Shown piece by piece: positions 8,189-17,097 of a DNA stretch of 64,000 bases. Positions within the stretch are counted from its first letter, which is position 1. Every line of letters begins with the position of its first letter. The DNA lies in the NCBI RefSeq assembly GCF_007829815.1, contig NZ_VIWT01000003.1, forward strand, positions 558,001 to 622,000, in the 5' to 3' direction. The stretch comes from Kitasatospora viridis (lineage in GTDB: Bacteria > Actinomycetota > Actinomycetes > Streptomycetales > Streptomycetaceae). The notes below the pieces were generated by a model. The model was not told the DNA's origin. It ran no database searches and saw only the letters and a program-made list of their open reading frames with translations. The position numbers and the translations under genes are program-made.

Positions 8189-9190
8189 TCAGACGTTGTA
8201 GCGGTCGGTCTTGTAGCGGGACAGGTTGGCCGGGTCGCGGAAGAACGCGATGGTCCGCTCCAGGCCCTGCTCCAGGCTGTGCGCGGGCGCCCAACCGGTG
8301 GCGGTGCGCAGCCGGGTGGCGTCGGCGACCAGGCGGAACACCTCGGAGTCGGCCGGGCGGAGCCGTTGTTCGTCCTCCTTCACGGTGACGTCCGCGCCCA
8401 TCAGCTTGCCGATCAGCGCGACGGTGTCGCCGACCGAGATCTCCCGGCCGGTGCCGGCGTTGAAGGTGCGGCCCACGACGGTGTCGGCGGGCGCGGTGCC
8501 GACCGCCCGGAAGGCGGCCGCGGTGTCCTCGACGAACATGAAGTCGCGGGTCGGGCGCAGGTCGCCGAGGGTGATCTCCCGCTCCCCCGCCGCGAGTTGG
8601 GCGATCACGGTGGGGATGACGGCGCGCATCGACTGGCGCGGCCCGAAGGTGTTGAACGGGCGCAGGGTGACCACCGGCGTGCCGAAGCTCGCGTGGTAGC
8701 TGTCGGCCAGCCGGTCCCCGCCGGCCTTCGAAGCGGCGTACGGGGACTGGGTGTTGATCGGGTGGTCCTCGGTGATCGGCACGGTCTGCGCGGTGCCGTA
8801 GGTCTCGCTGGTGGAGGTGTGCACCAGCCGCGGCACGTCCAGGTGGCGCACCGCCTCCAGCACGTTGAGGGTGCCGGTGACGTTGGTGTCCACGTAGGAG
8901 TGCGGCGCCTGGTAGGAGTACGGGATCGCGATCAGCGCGGCCAGGTGGTAGACCGTCTCGGCGCCCTTGACCAAGCCGTTGACCGAGCCGGGGTCGCGGA
9001 CGTCGCCGAGCACGACCTCGACCGAGTCGAGCACCTGCGGGTCGAGCTCCTCCAGCCAGCCGAACGAGGAGAAGGAGTTGTACTGGACCATGGCGCGGAC
9101 CCGGTGGCCGTCCGCGACCAGGGCCTCGACCAGGTGCGAGCCGATGAATCCCTCGGCCCCGGTGACGGCGACAGTGGTGCTACTGCTCAT
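8189..9190 (-). CDS. SDR family NAD-dependent 4,6-dehydratase/epimerase (LegB-like)
   Basis: 333 aa. ATG 9190 chosen for its upstream GGAGAG. Contains GAEGFIGSHL (NAD binding), a Y-N-S-F-S-S-F-G-W-L-E segment characteristic of the LegB-type UDP-GlcNAc 4,6-dehydratase group, T-S-T-S-E-T-Y-G-T and the catalytic S-P-Y-A-A-S-K, then R-P-F-N-T-F-G-P-R and L-R-P-T-R-D-F. Acts on a nucleotide sugar in the cytosol. The other enzymes needed for legionaminic acid are absent, so a role in supplying this locus's own exopolysaccharide precursor is the better reading. Oxidoreductase class is secure; substrate is inference. Confidence 0.85.
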   Translation of the reverse strand: MSSSTTVAVTGAEGFIGSHLVEALVADGHRVRAMVQYNSFSSFGWLEELDPQVLDSVEVVLGDVRDPGSVNGLVKGAETVYHLAALIAIPYSYQAPHSYVDTNVTGTLNVLEAVRHLDVPRLVHTSTSETYGTAQTVPITEDHPINTQSPYAASKAGGDRLADSYHASFGTPVVTLRPFNTFGPRQSMRAVIPTVIAQLAAGEREITLGDLRPTRDFMFVEDTAAAFRAVGTAPADTVVGRTFNAGTGREISVGDTVALIGKLMGADVTVKEDEQRLRPADSEVFRLVADATRLRTATGWAPAHSLEQGLERTIAFFRDPANLSRYKTDRYNV

Positions 9191-9233
9191 GCGGGTTCTC
9201 TCCATCCGGATCGGAAATCTGTGGGGCGGGCGC

Positions 9234-10742
9234 TCAGCGGTGCGGGGTGACCCGGCCGAGCACCGGTGCGGCCACCGCGCCGAGCAGCACGGCCACCAGG
9301 CCGCAGCCGACCAGTTGGGCGGTCACCGCGGCGGTGCCGGCCGACAGCGCGGACAGCTCCAGGCCGGCGCCGAGGCAACAGGCGGCGGCCACGGTTCTGC
9401 TCAGCCCGAAGGCGTTGAGCAGCAGGGCGAGCCAGAGCGCGGCGCCCAGCAGCACGATCGCCAGCACCGGCAGCGCGGCCGGCGCCCGCCCGCCGGGCCA
9501 GAGCAGGCCGATCAGCGCGTCGAGCACCGCCAGCGCGGCGAGGTAGCCGAGCAGGCAGCCGGCCAGCTGCCGGATCGAGCGGCGGGCGAACTCGCCCGGC
9601 CGGGTGGCGGTGTGCAGCGCCCGTACGGCCAACTCCCGGTAGCGGTAGAGCAGCCACTCGGCCAGGCCCAGGCTGAGGCTGATCGAGAGCATCGCCGGTC
9701 CGCCGAGCCCGCCGGCGGCGCCGCCGTGCCCGGTGAACAGTCCGGCGTTGCCGGCCAGCAGCGTCAGGACGCCGGCGGCGAGCCCGAACAGCGCCTGCGG
9801 CAGCTGCCCGCTCAGCGCGGGCGGCCGGCCCGGTTCGCCGCCGGCCCGCAGGCAGCCGAGCAGCGCCCGGCCGGCCAGGACCAGCAGCCCGGCCAGCGAG
9901 GCGAGCAGGATCGCCGCCCGGACCGTGGACGGCAGCGGGGTGAGGGCCAGCGCGCCCGCTCCGGCGGCCACCGGGGCCAGCCCGTACAGCAAGTGGCGGG
10001 CCCGGCCGAGCGAGAGCAGCACGGTGGCGGCCGCCATGTAGAGGCACTGCCCGGCGGTGAACCAGAGCGCCGGCCACTCCGCGCCGACCACCCAGGCCGC
10101 CGCCATCGCCAGCAGCGCGCCGACCGGCGCGCCGACGGCCAGGCAGCGCCCGGCCTGCCGGCGCCGGCCGCGGGCCAGCCAGCTGTAGGTGCGGTGGGCC
10201 AGCGCCTGGTTCCACGCCCAGGCCACCACGGTGGCGGCCGCCAGGGCCGCCGCGCCGTCCGGCATCCCGAACTTGAGGTAGTGCGGGTCGAACCAGCCGC
10301 TGCCCAGCAGGTAGCCCAGGGCCGGCAGCGCGAAGACCAGGCCGCGCACCAGGCACCGCCAGGGCGAGACCTGCCACGGGTTGGCGGGCGCGGCCGCGGT
10401 CGCACGGTAGTGCCGGGGCACCTTGGCGAAGAGCTCCTCGGCCAGCGTGAAGGCGTCCGGGCGGCCGTAACGCAGCGCGGCCTGCTGGTCGTTGACCCCG
10501 TCCGCCTCCAGGAAGGCGGCGATCTCGAAGGGGTGCACGGCGGCGGCGCAGACCTCGGCGAGCTGCTCGGCGAGTTCGTCGAGCGGGTCGGCGCTCAGCA
10601 CTGGTGCGGGGTCGGGCGCCGCGGGCGGGCGCGCCTGGGAGCGGCGCGACCAGGGCAGCGCGAGCTGCATGGTGCGCTCGTTGCCCTGCGGTCCGGCGGG
10701 CTGGTCGGCCTCCTGCGGGACCAGGTAGAGCGGCCCGCTCAC
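9234..10742 (-). CDS. Polytopic membrane protein of the exopolysaccharide locus (candidate PelG-like flippase/translocase)
   Basis: 502 aa, GTG start overlapping the stop of the glycosyltransferase (GTGA). Residues ~1-130 are hydrophilic and predicted cytosolic, with an F-E-I-A-A-F-L-E-A-D-G segment; then I count about 12 hydrophobic segments, with short basic loops such as A-R-G-R-R-R-Q. Directly coupled to a PelF-like glycosyltransferase, exactly where Pel systems carry the 12-TM PelG. I do not see a diagnostic MATE motif, so PelG equivalence rests on position and topology. In the fungal counterpart Gtb3 the transferase and membrane parts are one chain; here they are two overlapping genes. 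Confidence 0.65.
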   Translation of the reverse strand: MSGPLYLVPQEADQPAGPQGNERTMQLALPWSRRSQARPPAAPDPAPVLSADPLDELAEQLAEVCAAAVHPFEIAAFLEADGVNDQQAALRYGRPDAFTLAEELFAKVPRHYRATAAAPANPWQVSPWRCLVRGLVFALPALGYLLGSGWFDPHYLKFGMPDGAAALAAATVVAWAWNQALAHRTYSWLARGRRRQAGRCLAVGAPVGALLAMAAAWVVGAEWPALWFTAGQCLYMAAATVLLSLGRARHLLYGLAPVAAGAGALALTPLPSTVRAAILLASLAGLLVLAGRALLGCLRAGGEPGRPPALSGQLPQALFGLAAGVLTLLAGNAGLFTGHGGAAGGLGGPAMLSISLSLGLAEWLLYRYRELAVRALHTATRPGEFARRSIRQLAGCLLGYLAALAVLDALIGLLWPGGRAPAALPVLAIVLLGAALWLALLLNAFGLSRTVAAACCLGAGLELSALSAGTAAVTAQLVGCGLVAVLLGAVAAPVLGRVTPHR

Positions 10743-12199
10743 GCGGCACCTCCCGTCGCGGCGGCGGTCAGCAGCGGGCGCGGCGTGCGCACGCCGGTGC
10801 GCAGCAGCTCGGTGTAGATCTCCCGGAACCCGTCGATGTTCTGACGCAGCGTGAACTGTTCGATCACCCGCAGCCGGGCCCGCTCGCCGAGTTGGGCCCG
10901 CCGCTCGGGGTCGCGCAGCAGCTCCAGCGCGGCCGCGGCCATCGGCTCGGGCTCGCGCGGGGGCACCACCAGTCCGGCGTCGCCCACCGCCTCGCGCACC
11001 CCGCCGACGTCGGTGGACACGGTGGCCCGGCCGCAGGACATCGCCTCGATCAGGGTGAACGGGAAGCCCTCGCTGATGCTGGAGAGCATCACCACGTTCC
11101 CGGCGGCGTAGGCGTCGGTGATGTCGGCGACCCGGCCCTCGAAGTGCACCGAGGCGCCCACCCCGAGCTCCTCGGCCAGCGCGACGCAGCGGTCCCGGTA
11201 GGCCTCGCCGCCCTTGGGCGTGCCGCCGAACAACCGCAGTCTGGCTTCCGGCAGTTCGGCGTGCACCAGGGCGAAGGCGCGGATCAGCGTCTCCAGGTCC
11301 TTGATCGGGTCGACCCGGCCGGCCCAACTGAGCGTCGGGGCCTGCGGTTCGGGGCCGGCGGGCGGGAAGGCCGCGGGGTCGACGCCGTTGTAGACGGTGC
11401 GGATGTTGTCGGACGGGGTGCCGCCGCGCTCCTCCCACCGGCGGTTGTACTGGTTGCCGGGGGTGACCAGCGCGGCGTGCCGGTAGCTCTCCTCGGCGAG
11501 CATCCGGTAGAAGCCGAGCAGCAGCGCCTTGACCGGCCAGCGGTAGGGGCCGGTGCGGTAGCCGAGGTAGCGCTCGCGCAGGTAGACGCCGTGCTCGGTG
11601 AGCAGGAAGGGCACGTAGTGCAGTTGGGCGCCGACGAGTCCGGGCAGGGTGGCCAGCCCGCCGCTGGCCGCGTGCGCGACGCCCTCGCGCGGCGGCTCGA
11701 CCGCGAGCGGGCGCAGCGCGTGCTCCAGCAGGTCGCCGGCGTTGAGCGCGTCGTGCAGGGTGGGCCGGGCGGCGGCGGTCGGCAGCCCGGTGCGGCTCCA
11801 CACCCCGTGCAGGGTGCGCAGGGCCTGTTCGCTGCGCAGCGCCGGGCCGAGCAGGCCGCGCCGCGCCAGGTCGGCGAAGGTGCTCAACTCCCGTCCGAAG
11901 TGCGCGTCGTAGACCGGGTCGAGCAGCGAGTGCAGGAACCGCTCGTAGGACTCCAGGAAGCGGCGCAGCTCCCGGCCGCGCGGTGCGCGCCCGTCCGCCG
12001 CGGGACCCCACAGCGGCACGGGTGTGACCGAGCGGACGTTGCCGGGCAGGTCCCAGACCACCGGCTCGGCGCCGGTGCCGGTCACCGCGATGATGTCGAA
12101 CTCCACGTCCGGCATCCCCTGGACCAGTTGGTCGCACCAGACGCTGACTCCGCCGTGCTGGTGCGGATACGTTCCTTCGGTGAGCAAGGTGACACGCAT
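10739..12199 (-). CDS. pelF: GT4 glycosyltransferase, PelF family
   Basis: 486 aa from ATG 12199, preceded by a G-rich GGGGGGTC. N-terminal motif T-E-G-T-Y-P ... G-G-V-S-V-W at residues 7-21 is the PelF signature; the middle has E-H-G-V-Y-L-R-E-R; the C-terminal Rossmann domain carries V-Y-N-G-V-D, W-A-G-R-V-D-P-I-K-D, and S-E-G-F-P-F-T-L-I-E-A-M, the E-x7-E donor site of GT4. PelF polymerises N-acetylhexosamine from UDP donors at the inner face of the membrane. First gene of the seven-gene operon; the open frame extends upstream but without family similarity. Confidence 0.85.
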   Translation of the reverse strand: MRVTLLTEGTYPHQHGGVSVWCDQLVQGMPDVEFDIIAVTGTGAEPVVWDLPGNVRSVTPVPLWGPAADGRAPRGRELRRFLESYERFLHSLLDPVYDAHFGRELSTFADLARRGLLGPALRSEQALRTLHGVWSRTGLPTAAARPTLHDALNAGDLLEHALRPLAVEPPREGVAHAASGGLATLPGLVGAQLHYVPFLLTEHGVYLRERYLGYRTGPYRWPVKALLLGFYRMLAEESYRHAALVTPGNQYNRRWEERGGTPSDNIRTVYNGVDPAAFPPAGPEPQAPTLSWAGRVDPIKDLETLIRAFALVHAELPEARLRLFGGTPKGGEAYRDRCVALAEELGVGASVHFEGRVADITDAYAAGNVVMLSSISEGFPFTLIEAMSCGRATVSTDVGGVREAVGDAGLVVPPREPEPMAAAALELLRDPERRAQLGERARLRVIEQFTLRQNIDGFREIYTELLRTGVRTPRPLLTAAATGGAA

Positions 12200-13330
12200 G
12201 CCGACCCCCCTGTTCTGCCGGCCCGCTGCCTGCTCACTGCCCCGGGCCCCCTCTCGGCGGCGTCGCACCGGTCCGCTGACCGGTGCCGCACCGTCATGTC
12301 GTGCTGCGCCGGCCGAGATCGGCCGGCCGTCGGCCGTCGCTGCGGGCCCCTGGACCCACGACGGCTCTCCCTCCCCAGGGCCGGCGGTGCCGCGGTTCGC
12401 GCGGTGCCGCCGGTGGTGCTCGTAGTGGTGACCGTGAATTCCGGTTCCGCTCGTCGGCGCTCTTGCCTGTGGCCGTGAATTCGCGCACCGGGATGGCGTT
12501 CCTCGGCGCTTGAACGGATGATGAAGACGAAATGTGCACGCGCCGACCGGGAATCGTCGTCGACGTAACGCTGCGGCGTCGTTTCCTGCCGTGCGTGTCA
12601 TCTTTGCACACCTGACCGGGGCTTTGAGGTCGGCTCAGGAATTCTCATAACGGAACTGATGGATTGTCAGCAGTCGCTCGGGGCCCGCAGCGAGAACTTC
12701 CGTGGACGCATGGCACGCCTTCCACCGGTGTCGTGCGTCCACCGGCCGATCGGCCGCAGGGCCGCCGCCACCCCGGCCGGGGAGGCTCGCTCCGGCGCCC
12801 GGACCAGGCGGAACACAACTGGATGACAGTCGTCCTGACGCTTCGTCAGCCAGTTGACTCAAAACGGGTGCCGCCGGACCCGACGGCTGGGAGTGATCGC
12901 GGCCGCCGTTCAGGAAATTCCCAGGAAACCGCACCCAATTCCCCGATGAATCCAGGATTCCGGCAGGAAGCGCTCATTGTTCATCCAGGATCGGCCCCCA
13001 GTTCGAATTGCCGCACCGCACAACACGGACCGGTTCCATTCGTGCGTTTCCCCGTCGAGGCCCGTGGTCGATCCGTGAAGACCGGCCGCCCCGGACGGAA
13101 CACCGCAGGGCGGGCGCGGCCGGCAGCCCTTGACCGCGCCCACCTGAGCAGCAGCGTGCCGGACGTCGGCGAACTTCCCGCGCCGGGCCGTTTCCGGGCC
13201 TTCCCGGAAATGAAGATATCCCCTTGGCATTCCCATATCCGGGCGGCGGCCGGACGGACCGACGATGCTGGGGCATCGCCCACCGAGCGACGGATGGGTG
13301 CGAGTCACGGATTCCATGGGGAGGGCCTGG
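12200..13330 (+). other. 1.1-kb intergenic region between the divergent exopolysaccharide operon and the deacetylase gene
   Basis: No open frame here has convincing coding character or a ribosome-binding site, although several frames are open because of composition. It must hold both promoters. Visible elements: a direct repeat CCGTGAATTC at 12432-12441 and 12473-12482 (41 bp apart), the palindrome TGACGCTTCGTCA at 12836-12848, and comparatively AT-rich patches near 12635-12660 and 13205-13240. The length is unusual for this compact window and suggests complex regulation or a long leader. Confidence 0.6.
12836..12848. repeat. Dispersed 13-bp palindrome TGACGNNNCGTCA
   Basis: TGACGCTTCGTCA in the large intergenic region. 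Exact relatives occur at 17782, 22603, 24951 and 28808. Confidence 0.6.
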
Positions 13331-16300
13331 ATGGCCGGACGAGTTGCACGTTGGGCTGCCGCGGGGGCGGCAGCCATCACCCTGCTGGGAACGGTCCAGG
13401 CGGGGGTGTCGGCCGCGACCCCGGCCGTGATGTCCCCGCAGGTGGACCTGCGGGTGCTGCTGATCGGCGGCGGATCGACGGATCCGACCACCACGGCCTG
13501 GCAGAACGCCCTGGCCACCGAGGGCGTCCCCTACACCCTGGTGAACGCCAGTGGCGCGATCGGCAGCGAGACCGTCACCCTGCCGTCGCTGTCCACCGGC
13601 AGCCACGCCTACTTCAACGGCGTCGTGGTGGCGGACTCGCCCACCTTCTTCGCCGCCGGGCAGTTGAGCAGCCTGTTCAGCTACGAGTCGACCTTCGGGA
13701 TCCGCCAGCTCGACGGCTACATGTACCCGTCGCCCTCGCTGGGCCTGACCGCCGCCGGCTCCGGCGCGGTGACCGGCACCGCGCAGCTGACCTCCGCCGC
13801 GCTGACCCAACTGCCGGAGCTGAAGGGCCCGGTGCCGTTCGAGTCCGGCTCCTACGGCTACCCGGCGACGCCCGTGGCCGGCGCCCCGGTGACCCCGTGG
13901 CTGGAGAACCCGGCCGGCCAGACGCTGGCCGCCGTCTACCAGCACCCGAGCACCGACCCGCAGGCCGGGGTCTCGGAGCTGTCGCTGACCTTCGACTACA
14001 ACTCGACCATGCTGCCCTGGCTGCTGCTGGCACCCGGGCTGGTCAACTGGGTCACCCAGGACACCCACCTGGGCCTGTACCGGAACTACTTCGGTCAGGA
14101 CGTCGACGACATGTTCATCTCGGACAACGAGTGGAGCCGGCAGTACCAGTGCACGCCGGCCGCCACCGACCCGAACGACGTGCTCTGCCCGTCCGGCGTC
14201 GGCGGCAACGCGGCCGACGGCCCAGCCGACACCCAGATGACCGCGACCGACGTGGACTACGTCGCCAACTGGGAGAAGCAGACCGGCATCAAGCTGGAGT
14301 TCGCGTTCAACGCGATCGGCGCCTGCACCGCGCCCACCGCGACCGCCGAGTCGAGCGCCAACTGCTCCGGCAGCACCACGGTGAACGGCCAGAACTTCAC
14401 CGACCCGGGCCAGGCGGTGGACAGCGGCTACCCGAACGACGCCGCCTTCGTCAACGAACTGCTCAAGCAGCAGGGCTCGTTCAACTGGATCACGCACACC
14501 TGGTCGCACATGTACCTGGGCTGCCAGGTCGGCGGCCCGCAGCCGGCCAACGCCCCGACCGCGGGCAGCGGCGGCACGCTGACCGCCGGCGGCTACAGCT
14601 ACGAGATCACCGCGGCCACCGCGTACGGCGAGTCGGAGCCCTCCGTCCCGCAGCAGGTGACCGTCGGCGCGAACGGCTCGGTCGCGCTCAGCTGGCCCGA
14701 CGCCCCCAACGGCGGCGGCCCCTCGCTCGCCAAGCTGGAGTCCCTGTACTCCGGCGGCACCGGCTTCTGGGGCTACAACGTGTACCGCGCGCCCGCCGGT
14801 TCGACCAGCTTCGGCCTGGTCGGCCAGGTCGCCGAGGACCCGACCGGCGCGGCCACCGGCTACTCCTTCACCGACACCGGGGCGACCACCCCCGGCGGCG
14901 GCCCGGGCAGCACCAGCACCTTCCCGACCGCCACCGACCCCGGCATCGACTGCTCCGCCAACTCCGCCTGGCTGCCGGCCACCAGCACCCAGCCCGACTC
15001 CAGCATCGAGCAGGAGATCGGCCTGGACGACGCCTTCGCCGCCAACAACGGGCTGACCAACTTCAGCACCGGCGGCCTGGTCACCGGTGAGCACTCGGGC
15101 CTGGAGAACCCCAACATGCCCAAGTCGATGGCCGACATGGGGATCTCCGTCTTCGGCACCGACGCCTCCCGCCAGCCGCAGAGCTACACCATCCAGGGCA
15201 CCAGCGCCTCGGGGGCGAGCAACACCGCCTCCTCCGCACCGCGCTACCCGAGCAACATCTACTACAACGCGGCCAACTGGCCCGACGAGCTGAGCGAGTA
15301 CAACACCGCCTACGTCGCGCAGGGCTCCTCGATGGGTGACAGCCAGTACCCCGCGGAGACCGGAAAGTGCGTCAACACCCCCTCCACCACCTGCAGCAGC
15401 GCCCCGGCCTCCGAGAGCACCCTGCTGGCGAGCGAGTCGCGGATCATGCTCGGCCACGTGCTGGCCGACGACCCGCGGATGAACTACGCCCACCAGTCGA
15501 ACCTGATCGGCCCGGCCACCCAGACCGTCAACGGCACCACCTCCGACTACGGCTACACGCTGCTCACCCTGCTGAACGACATGCAGGCGCAGTACAGCAG
15601 TTGGTACACCGCGCCGCTGACCCAGATGACCGACGCGACCACCTCGCAGACCATCGGTGAGTCGGCCGCCTGGGCCTCGGCCGAGCAGGCCGGCACGGTC
15701 ACCGCCTCGGTGAGCAACGGCTCGGTGCAGGTCACCAACTCCGCCGGTGCCGCCGTCACGGTGCCGATCACCGTCCCCGCCGGGAGCACCGTCAACGGCG
15801 CGGCCTTCGGCCAGTCCTACGGCGGCACCCTGTCGGCCTGGACCTCGATCGCCGCCGGTGACACCACCACCGTCACCACCACCACCGACACCGCGCCGGC
15901 GATCACCAGCGCGGCCACCGCGAACGCCACCGCCGGCGCCGCGTTCAGCGCCACCGTCACCACCAGCGGCAACCCGACGCCCGCCCTCACCGAGAGCGGC
16001 ACCCTGCCCGGCGGCGTCACCTTCACCGACAACGGCAACGGCACCGCCACCCTGGCCGGCACCCCGGCCACCGGCAGCAGCGGCAGCTACCCGCTCACCA
16101 TCACCGCCAGCAGCCCCGCCGGCTCGACGAGCCAGAGCCTCACGCTCACCGTCGCCCAGGCCCCCGCGATCACCAGCGCCACCAGCGCGGCGTTCACGGC
16201 CGGCACCGCGGGCACCTTCAGCGTCACCAGCACGGGCAGCTCCACGGCCGCCCTCAAGGAGACCGGCGCCCTGCCCGGCGGCGTCACCTTCACCGACAAC

Positions 16301-16957
16301 GGCAACGGCACCGCCACCCTGGCCGGCACCCCGGCCACCGGCACCGGCGGCAGCTACCCGCTCACCATCACCGCCACCAGCCCCGCCGGCACCGCGAACC
16401 AGAGCTTCACGCTCTCGGTCGCCCAGGCGCCGGCCGTCACCAGCGCGGCCACGGCGGCGTTCACCGCCGGCACGGCGGGCACCTTCACCGTGACCACCAG
16501 CGGCAACCCGGCGGCCGCCCTCACCGAGAGCGGCACCCTGCCCGGCGGCGTCACCTTCACCGACAACGGCAACGGCACCGCCACCCTGGCCGGCACCCCG
16601 GCCACCGGCACCGGCGGCAGCTACCCGCTCACCATCACCAGCACCAACAGCGCGGGCACCGCGAGCCAGAGCCTCACGCTCACCGTCACCCAGGCCCCCG
16701 CGATCACCAGCGCGGCCACCGTGACCGGGCGGATGCTCACCCCGCTCTCCTTCACCGCCACCACCACCGCCAACCCGACGGCCAGCCTCAGCGAGACCGG
16801 CCTCCTGCCGCTGGGCCTCGCCTTCACCCCCGGCAAGAACGGCACCGCCGCCCTCACGGGCCTCCCGCTGCTGCCGGGCACCTACCACCTGAAGCTCACC
16901 GCCCGGAACGCCACGGGCAGCACCACCCAGGCCCTCACCGTCACCATCGGCGCCTGA
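13331..16957 (+). CDS. Secreted Agd3-like (CE18-type) polysaccharide deacetylase with Ig-like repeats
   Basis: 1208 aa. ATG 13331 chosen because GGGGAGG lies about 6 nt upstream and a signal peptide follows at once (basic R-V-A-R-W, Ala-rich core, cleavage near A-V-S-A at ~28). Residues ~35-400: N-terminal sandwich-like region (V-D-L-R-V-L-L-I-G-G-G) and a deacetylase core with D-V-D-D at 257-260 and H389-T-W-S-H393, the Asp plus HxxxH metal triad. Residues ~405-530 look like an inserted fibronectin-III-type domain. The core resumes to ~850 with D-D-P-R-M-N-Y and H-Q-S-N-L. Four ~89-residue He_PIG-type repeats finish the protein. Likely N-deacetylates the extracellular hexosamine polymer made by the divergent operon. 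Family assignment is from recalled Agd3 motifs. Confidence 0.7.
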   Translation: MAGRVARWAAAGAAAITLLGTVQAGVSAATPAVMSPQVDLRVLLIGGGSTDPTTTAWQNALATEGVPYTLVNASGAIGSETVTLPSLSTGSHAYFNGVVVADSPTFFAAGQLSSLFSYESTFGIRQLDGYMYPSPSLGLTAAGSGAVTGTAQLTSAALTQLPELKGPVPFESGSYGYPATPVAGAPVTPWLENPAGQTLAAVYQHPSTDPQAGVSELSLTFDYNSTMLPWLLLAPGLVNWVTQDTHLGLYRNYFGQDVDDMFISDNEWSRQYQCTPAATDPNDVLCPSGVGGNAADGPADTQMTATDVDYVANWEKQTGIKLEFAFNAIGACTAPTATAESSANCSGSTTVNGQNFTDPGQAVDSGYPNDAAFVNELLKQQGSFNWITHTWSHMYLGCQVGGPQPANAPTAGSGGTLTAGGYSYEITAATAYGESEPSVPQQVTVGANGSVALSWPDAPNGGGPSLAKLESLYSGGTGFWGYNVYRAPAGSTSFGLVGQVAEDPTGAATGYSFTDTGATTPGGGPGSTSTFPTATDPGIDCSANSAWLPATSTQPDSSIEQEIGLDDAFAANNGLTNFSTGGLVTGEHSGLENPNMPKSMADMGISVFGTDASRQPQSYTIQGTSASGASNTASSAPRYPSNIYYNAANWPDELSEYNTAYVAQGSSMGDSQYPAETGKCVNTPSTTCSSAPASESTLLASESRIMLGHVLADDPRMNYAHQSNLIGPATQTVNGTTSDYGYTLLTLLNDMQAQYSSWYTAPLTQMTDATTSQTIGESAAWASAEQAGTVTASVSNGSVQVTNSAGAAVTVPITVPAGSTVNGAAFGQSYGGTLSAWTSIAAGDTTTVTTTTDTAPAITSAATANATAGAAFSATVTTSGNPTPALTESGTLPGGVTFTDNGNGTATLAGTPATGSSGSYPLTITASSPAGSTSQSLTLTVAQAPAITSATSAAFTAGTAGTFSVTSTGSSTAALKETGALPGGVTFTDNGNGTATLAGTPATGTGGSYPLTITATSPAGTANQSFTLSVAQAPAVTSAATAAFTAGTAGTFTVTTSGNPAAALTESGTLPGGVTFTDNGNGTATLAGTPATGTGGSYPLTITSTNSAGTASQSLTLTVTQAPAITSAATVTGRMLTPLSFTATTTANPTASLSETGLLPLGLAFTPGKNGTAALTGLPLLPGTYHLKLTARNATGSTTQALTVTIGA
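15893..16954 (+). repeat. Four tandem ~267-bp repeats encoding Ig-like (He_PIG) domains
   Basis: Period 89 codons, each beginning with A-P-A-I-T-S-A and containing L-P-G-G-V-T-F-T-D-N-G-N-G-T-A-T-L. Copies 1-3 are nearly identical at DNA level over long stretches (for example around 16012, 16279 and 16552); the fourth is divergent. High identity points to recent duplication or gene conversion. Confidence 0.85.
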
Positions 16958-16980
16958 CCGCAGCCGCACCGCGGCACCGC

Positions 16981-17021
16981 CCCTGGTCCCGCCCGCTGCC
17001 ACGCAGCGGGCGGGACCAGGG
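16981..17021 (+). terminator. Strong hairpin terminator after the deacetylase gene
   Basis: Perfect 19-bp inverted repeat (16981-16999 with 17003-17021), 3-nt loop CAC, followed by GTTT. Starts 24 bp after the stop. Confidence 0.9.
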
Positions 17022-17059
17022 GTTTCGCGTCCGACGGAGCTGACGGACGATCACCTCCG

Positions 17060-17089
17060 TTGCCCGGCAGCCGGATCGGCGCCTAGTCT
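17060..17089 (+). promoter_or_regulatory. Promoter for the short MFS gene
   Basis: TTGCCC (17060-17065) and TAGTCT (17084-17089) are 18 nt apart; the -10 ends 8 nt before the ATG, so the message is probably leaderless. Confidence 0.5.
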
Positions 17090-17097
17090 CGCGCAGC

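Noticed and set aside
8189..9190. Legionaminic/pseudaminic acid pathway
   Set aside because: Only the LegB-like dehydratase is present; aminotransferase, acetyltransferase and the sialic-acid-type synthase are missing.
12974..17002. Long open frame on the minus strand across the deacetylase gene, and similar long antisense frames over kup (2664-4472), the ABC exporter (20727-23843, plus) and the molybdenum hydroxylase (57897-60977, plus)
   Set aside because: They have the composition expected from the shadow frame of GC-biased genes, lack ribosome-binding sites and recognisable domains, and lie opposite well-supported genes.
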